Assembly (NCBI RefSeq): GCF_003627755.1
Contig: NZ_CP032695.1
Span: forward strand, 1,550,001 to 1,614,000
Direction of reading: 5' to 3'
DNA: 64,000 bases
Source: Rhizobium jaguaris
GTDB lineage: Bacteria > Pseudomonadota > Alphaproteobacteria > Rhizobiales > Rhizobiaceae
Below the pieces are notes generated by a model, which was given only the letters and a program-made list of their open reading frames with translations, did not search any database and had not been told where the DNA came from. A program made the translations under genes and the position numbers. Shown one piece after another: positions 60,668 through 64,000 of the stretch (the first letter of the stretch is position 1; every line of letters starts with the position of its first letter).

Positions 60668-60735
60668 GGCAGCCGGCCACCGGGCCGACTGCCCACCACA
60701 AGCCAAGTATTCCGACTGCATCGCGATGCAGTCGG
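60668..60735 (+). other. Two hairpins between agpA and agpB
   Basis: The first (60668-60693) has an 11-bp stem with one mismatch (ggcagccggcc / ggccgactgcc) and loop accg. The second (60712-60735) is a perfect 24-bp palindrome with ccgactgcat / atgcagtcgg arms around cgcg. Such hairpins after a binding-protein gene usually stabilise its mRNA and lower permease output. No T-run follows, so full termination is unlikely. Confidence 0.6.
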
Positions 60736-60813
60736 GCAAAGGTGAACCCAGCCGGTCCGTGCTATCCTTAGGGATGCAGACCACCGGCGGTAAGAAGAGA
60801 AGCGAACCGTCCC

Positions 60814-61824
60814 ATGTTGCGATTCCTGCTCATGCGCATAGCCTCTGCCGTACCCGTGCTCATCATCCTGAGCGTGGTGACTTTTGCCATTATCCAGGCA
60901 CCGCCCGGTGATTATGCCGACTTCATCCGCTCGCAATTGATGAACCAGGGTGGCGCGTCCTTTGCCCAGGCCGATGCTCAGGCGCAGATCTACCGTCATG
61001 AACATGGGCTCGATAAGCCGATCGTCGTGCAGTATTTCAACTGGATCGGCGGGATCGTGACCCGAGGCGATTTCGGCTACAGCATGTTCTACAACAAGCC
61101 CGTCGCCGATGTTGTCGGCGAGCGCCTGCCGCGGACCCTGGCGCTCGCTCTCGTATGCCATCTCTTTGCCTCCGTTCTCGGTATCGGCTTCGGCATATGG
61201 GCTGCCACCAGACAATATAGCTGGATCGATAGCCTGCTTTCCGGCATCTCATTCCTCGGCATGACGGTGCCGCGCTTCCTGATGGCGCTGATCATCGTCT
61301 ATATTCTCGTCTTCCAGCTCAACGTCTCGGAAATCGGCAGCTTCTATTCGCCGCAATTTGGCGGTGCGCCGTGGTCATGGGACAAGTTCGTCGATCTGGT
61401 CAAGCATGTCTGGCCGGTCGTCGCGATCGCCACTTTCGGCGGGCTTGCCTATAACATGCGCGTCATGCGCGGCAATCTGCTCGACACGTTGAATGCGCAA
61501 TATGTCGAGACTGCCCGCGCCAAGGGCCTGTCCGGCGGTGCTGTCGTCATGCGCCATGCCGTGCCCAATGCCCTGCATCCACTCGTCATGTATCAGGGTG
61601 TCGTACTGCCCTATATGCTGACTGGCGAGATCGAAACCGCCATCATCTTTGCATTGCCGACCGTGGGGCCTGCGATCGTCGGCTCGATGGCAGTCGGCGA
61701 CGTTTATGTCACCGCCACTTTCATGATGGTGCTGTCAGCGACGCTGATCGTCGGCAATATCATCGCCGACATGCTGCTCGCCCTGCTCGATCCCCGTGTC
61801 CGCCAACAGGGAGGGATCCACTGA
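60814..61824 (+). CDS. agpB: ABC transporter permease, DppB type
   Basis: A 336-residue inner-membrane permease of the oligopeptide/alpha-galactoside importers. The N-terminal segment MLRFLLMRIASAVPVLIILSVVTFAI and the early loop PPGD are typical of DppB/OppB. The EAA-like coupling loop lies in YVETARAKGLSGGAVVMRHAVPNAL. It pairs with AgpC. Its stop overlaps the agpC start (TGATG). Confidence 0.9.
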   Translation: MLRFLLMRIASAVPVLIILSVVTFAIIQAPPGDYADFIRSQLMNQGGASFAQADAQAQIYRHEHGLDKPIVVQYFNWIGGIVTRGDFGYSMFYNKPVADVVGERLPRTLALALVCHLFASVLGIGFGIWAATRQYSWIDSLLSGISFLGMTVPRFLMALIIVYILVFQLNVSEIGSFYSPQFGGAPWSWDKFVDLVKHVWPVVAIATFGGLAYNMRVMRGNLLDTLNAQYVETARAKGLSGGAVVMRHAVPNALHPLVMYQGVVLPYMLTGEIETAIIFALPTVGPAIVGSMAVGDVYVTATFMMVLSATLIVGNIIADMLLALLDPRVRQQGGIH

Positions 61825-62954
61825 TGCTCGCCTTCAGCACCCCCGCACCTCCGCTCGACGACGATAAGATTAAACCGAAAAGCGGCAATGAAAGCTATAT
61901 CGCGCTCGTTTGGCGCCGCCTGAAGCGCTCCTGGACAGGCATGGGTGGCCTGATCCTTGTCGTCCTCTTGCTGCTGATGTCGCTCTTGGCCGAATTTGTC
62001 GCACCCGTCGACCCAAAGGCGACCGATACCGGTTTTGCGCCGCCGCAGGTGATCAGCTTCCACGACAAGGACGGCAATTTCGTCTTCCAGCCGCGGGTTT
62101 ATGCGCTCGCCGAAACCGAGGAGCTCGATCCGGTCACCTTCCAGCCGATCGTCGGGCCGGACTACAACAATCCGCGTTTGCTTGGCTTCTTCGTCAAGGG
62201 CGCTCCCTATAAGCTGTTTGGCCTGATCCCCGGAAACCGCCATCTCTTCGGCTCGACCGACAGCCAGCCGGTGCATTTCCTCGGTACCGACAAGTTCGGC
62301 CGCGATGTGCTCTCCCGTGCCATTTATGGTTCGCGCATCTCGTTGATGATCGCACTGACTGTCGTCTCCATCGTCACCGTCGTCGGCACGACCGTCGGCA
62401 TGGTCTCCGGCTATTTCGGGGGCACGCTCGACGCCTGGATCCAGCGTTTCGTCGAACTGGTGCTGGCCTTTCCGCAATTACCGCTCTATCTGGCGCTGAC
62501 CTCGTTGATCCCGGTCACGGCGCCGACCAACGTCTTCCTCGCCTTCGTCATCATCGTCATGTCGGCGCTCGGCTGGGCGCAGATGTCACGCGAGGTGCGC
62601 GGCAAGACTTTGGCCCTGGCGCGGATCGACTATGTTCGCGCTGCGATGGCGGTCGGGGCGACCGACCGACGCATCATCCTCCAGCATATTTTTCCGAACG
62701 TCATGAGCCACGTCATCGTCACCGTGACGCTGGCAATCCCGAGCGTCGTGCTGCTCGAATCCTTCCTCGGTTTCCTGGGGTTCGCGGTCAAGCCGCCGCT
62801 GATCTCCTGGGGGCTGATGCTGCAGGACACGTCTACCTATTCTGTCATCGGCTCCTATCCCTGGATCCTCTCACCCGTCGCCTTCGTGCTCGTCACCGTC
62901 TTTGCGTTCAATGCGCTCGGCGATGGCCTGCGCGATGCGATCGATCCCTATTGA
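61824..62954 (+). CDS. agpC: ABC transporter permease, DppC type
   Basis: A 376-residue permease partner of AgpB. The N-terminal helix (GGLILVVLLLLMSLLAEFV) is followed by a long periplasmic insert (about 70-145) as in larger OppC proteins, then LGTDKFGRDVLSRAIYGSRISL and the coupling loop YVRAAMAVGATDRRIILQHIFPNV. ATG 61824 lies within the agpB stop, so the two are coupled. Confidence 0.9.
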   Translation: MLAFSTPAPPLDDDKIKPKSGNESYIALVWRRLKRSWTGMGGLILVVLLLLMSLLAEFVAPVDPKATDTGFAPPQVISFHDKDGNFVFQPRVYALAETEELDPVTFQPIVGPDYNNPRLLGFFVKGAPYKLFGLIPGNRHLFGSTDSQPVHFLGTDKFGRDVLSRAIYGSRISLMIALTVVSIVTVVGTTVGMVSGYFGGTLDAWIQRFVELVLAFPQLPLYLALTSLIPVTAPTNVFLAFVIIVMSALGWAQMSREVRGKTLALARIDYVRAAMAVGATDRRIILQHIFPNVMSHVIVTVTLAIPSVVLLESFLGFLGFAVKPPLISWGLMLQDTSTYSVIGSYPWILSPVAFVLVTVFAFNALGDGLRDAIDPY

Positions 62955-62967
62955 TAGGACACAGACC

Positions 62968-64000
62968 ATGGCTCTCGCACTCGTCAATCCCTTCGCCCCC
63001 GATGCCAGGCTGGATGCTGCCAGCAAAACCGTGCCGCCCGTCATCGACGCCCGCAACGTCGCCGTCAAATTCAAGGTCGAGGACGGCATCATCGATGCCG
63101 TCAAGGATATCTCCTTCCAGCTCTATCGCGGCGAAACCATCGCCATCGTCGGCGAATCCGGCTCGGGAAAATCGGTGACCGCCCGTACGGTGATGGGTCT
63201 GCTCACGAAACGTGCCGTCGTCTCGAAGACATCCACCGTCAGCTACGACGGCAAGAATGTGCTGAAATTTTCCGAACGCGCCCGTCGGCAGCTACGTGGC
63301 GATCGCATCTCGATGATTTTTCAGGAGCCGATGAGTTCGCTGAACCCGATCTATACGATCGGCAGCCAGATCGTCGAGGCGATCCGCGTTCACCGCAAGA
63401 TCGGCCGCCGTGAGGCAGAGAGGCGGGCGCTGGCGCTGCTGCAGCAAGTGCAGATTCCCGATCCGGAAGCGCGGCTCAAGCAATATCCGCATCAGCTTTC
63501 CGGTGGCCAGCGTCAGCGCGTGATGATCGCCATGGCACTCGCCAACGACCCGGACGTGCTGATCGCCGACGAGCCGACCACTGCGCTTGACGTCACCGTG
63601 CAGGCACAGATCCTGAACCTGATCCGCAACCTGCAAAAACAGCTCGGCATGGCGGTGATCCTGATCACCCACGATCTGACCGTGGTCAGGCAGTTTTCCG
63701 ACTATGTCTACGTCATGCAGCATGGCGAGATGCGCGAGCACAATACGACGGAAGAGCTCTTCGCCCATCCGCAACATCCCTATACTCAGCATCTGCTCGC
63801 CTCCGAGCCGCGGGGGCAGGCGAAGCCGCTGCCGCCGGACTGCGACACCATTCTCGAGGGCAAGTCCGTCAAGGTCGCTTTCATGCTGCGCCACGGCACC
63901 TTCCTCAAACCTGATCTTCGTGAGCTGGTCGCAGTCGACGGCCTCAGCCTGGAGCTTCGCCGGCACGAGACGCTGGGGCTTGTCGGCGAATCCGGCTCCG
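62968..64000 (+). CDS. agpD: ABC transporter ATPase with two domains, cut by the window end
   Basis: The frame starts at ATG 62968 and runs off the window after 344 codons. The first domain is complete: Walker [10 protein letters not shown], a Q-loop ([10 protein letters not shown]), signature LSGGQRQR, Walker [13 protein letters not shown] and switch His in LITHDL, then the oligopeptide C-terminal segment [18 protein letters not shown] second domain begins at about residue 310 and its Walker A (LGLVGESGS) is cut. This DppD-DppF fusion matches AgpD of S. meliloti. It gives the energy for alpha-galactoside import. Confidence 0.9.
   Translation, partial: MALALVNPFAPDARLDAASKTVPPVIDARNVAVKFKVEDGIIDAVKDISFQLYRGETIAIVGESGSGKSVTARTVMGLLTKRAVVSKTSTVSYDGKNVLKFSERARRQLRGDRISMIFQEPMSSLNPIYTIGSQIVEAIRVHRKIGRREAERRALALLQQVQIPDPEARLKQYPHQLSGGQRQRVMIAMALANDPDVLIADEPTTALDVTVQAQILNLIRNLQKQLGMAVILITHDLTVVRQFSDYVYVMQHGEMREHNTTEELFAHPQHPYTQHLLASEPRGQAKPLPPDCDTILEGKSVKVAFMLRHGTFLKPDLRELVAVDGLSLELRRHETLGLVGESGS

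Noticed and set aside
1..64000. CRISPR arrays, tRNA or rRNA genes, phage genes, complete insertion sequences
   Set aside because: No regularly spaced repeats, cloverleaf-like segments, integrase, transposase or phage structural proteins were seen.

Overview
The window looks like chromosome or megaplasmid DNA of an alphaproteobacterium of the Rhizobiaceae (Rhizobium/Sinorhizobium/Agrobacterium type). The support is the succinoglycan-type gene order exoY-exoF-exoQ-exoZ, the agp/mel alpha-galactoside locus in its Sinorhizobium order, a repeat at 36514-36600 that resembles a dispersed rhizobial intergenic repeat, and a GC-rich coding bias with AT-rich regulatory pockets. No tRNA, rRNA, CRISPR array or intact insertion sequence was seen.

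Layout. (1) 518-4855, plus: exoYFQZ, the end of an exopolysaccharide (EPS) locus. (2) 4863-8228, minus: a DUF305 protein, a secreted beta-propeller protein, an ECF sigma factor and its membrane anti-sigma factor. (3) 8624-15084, minus: a sugar operon with a UxaA-type dehydratase, an aldo/keto reductase and a ribose-type ABC importer, faced by a divergent GntR regulator carrying two DNA-binding domains. (4) 16329-18083: a LuxR-type and a Crp-type regulator. (5) 18317-22012: pyruvyltransferase, Wzy-like polymerase and GH16 glycanase. (6) 22352-34868, plus: a three-gene hybrid NRPS-PKS assembly line with overlapping stop/start codons. (7) 34916-50026: a GINT1-like two-domain protein, Sfp-type PPTase, DegT aminotransferase, TIGR04325-like methyltransferase, Wzx flippase, a second ExoY-like transferase, GT4 glycosyltransferases, a Wzc-like copolymerase fused to a GT2 glycosyltransferase, and a second ExoF-like exporter. 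(8) 50096-55844: antitoxin-like protein, PhnD-like binding protein, GH2 glycosidase, MocR regulator and DUF983 protein. (9) 55850-64000: AraC regulator, melA and the agpABCD alpha-galactoside importer, with the last gene cut by the window end.

The most unusual system is the NRPS-PKS set in the middle of a second EPS locus. The predicted line is A-T / KS-AT-ACP-AMT-C-A-T / C-T-TE. A first amino acid would be extended with malonate, aminated at the beta-keto position by the built-in aminotransferase, then joined to a second residue (glycine is my reading of the pocket) and released by a thioesterase whose nucleophile is Cys rather than Ser. The last condensation domain has lost its catalytic His (HQSCFDG) and has no adenylation partner. 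EPS genes lie on both sides and the PPTase and sugar-aminotransferase genes are adjacent. The product could therefore be a free small molecule or a peptidyl decoration of the polysaccharide; the second is inference only.
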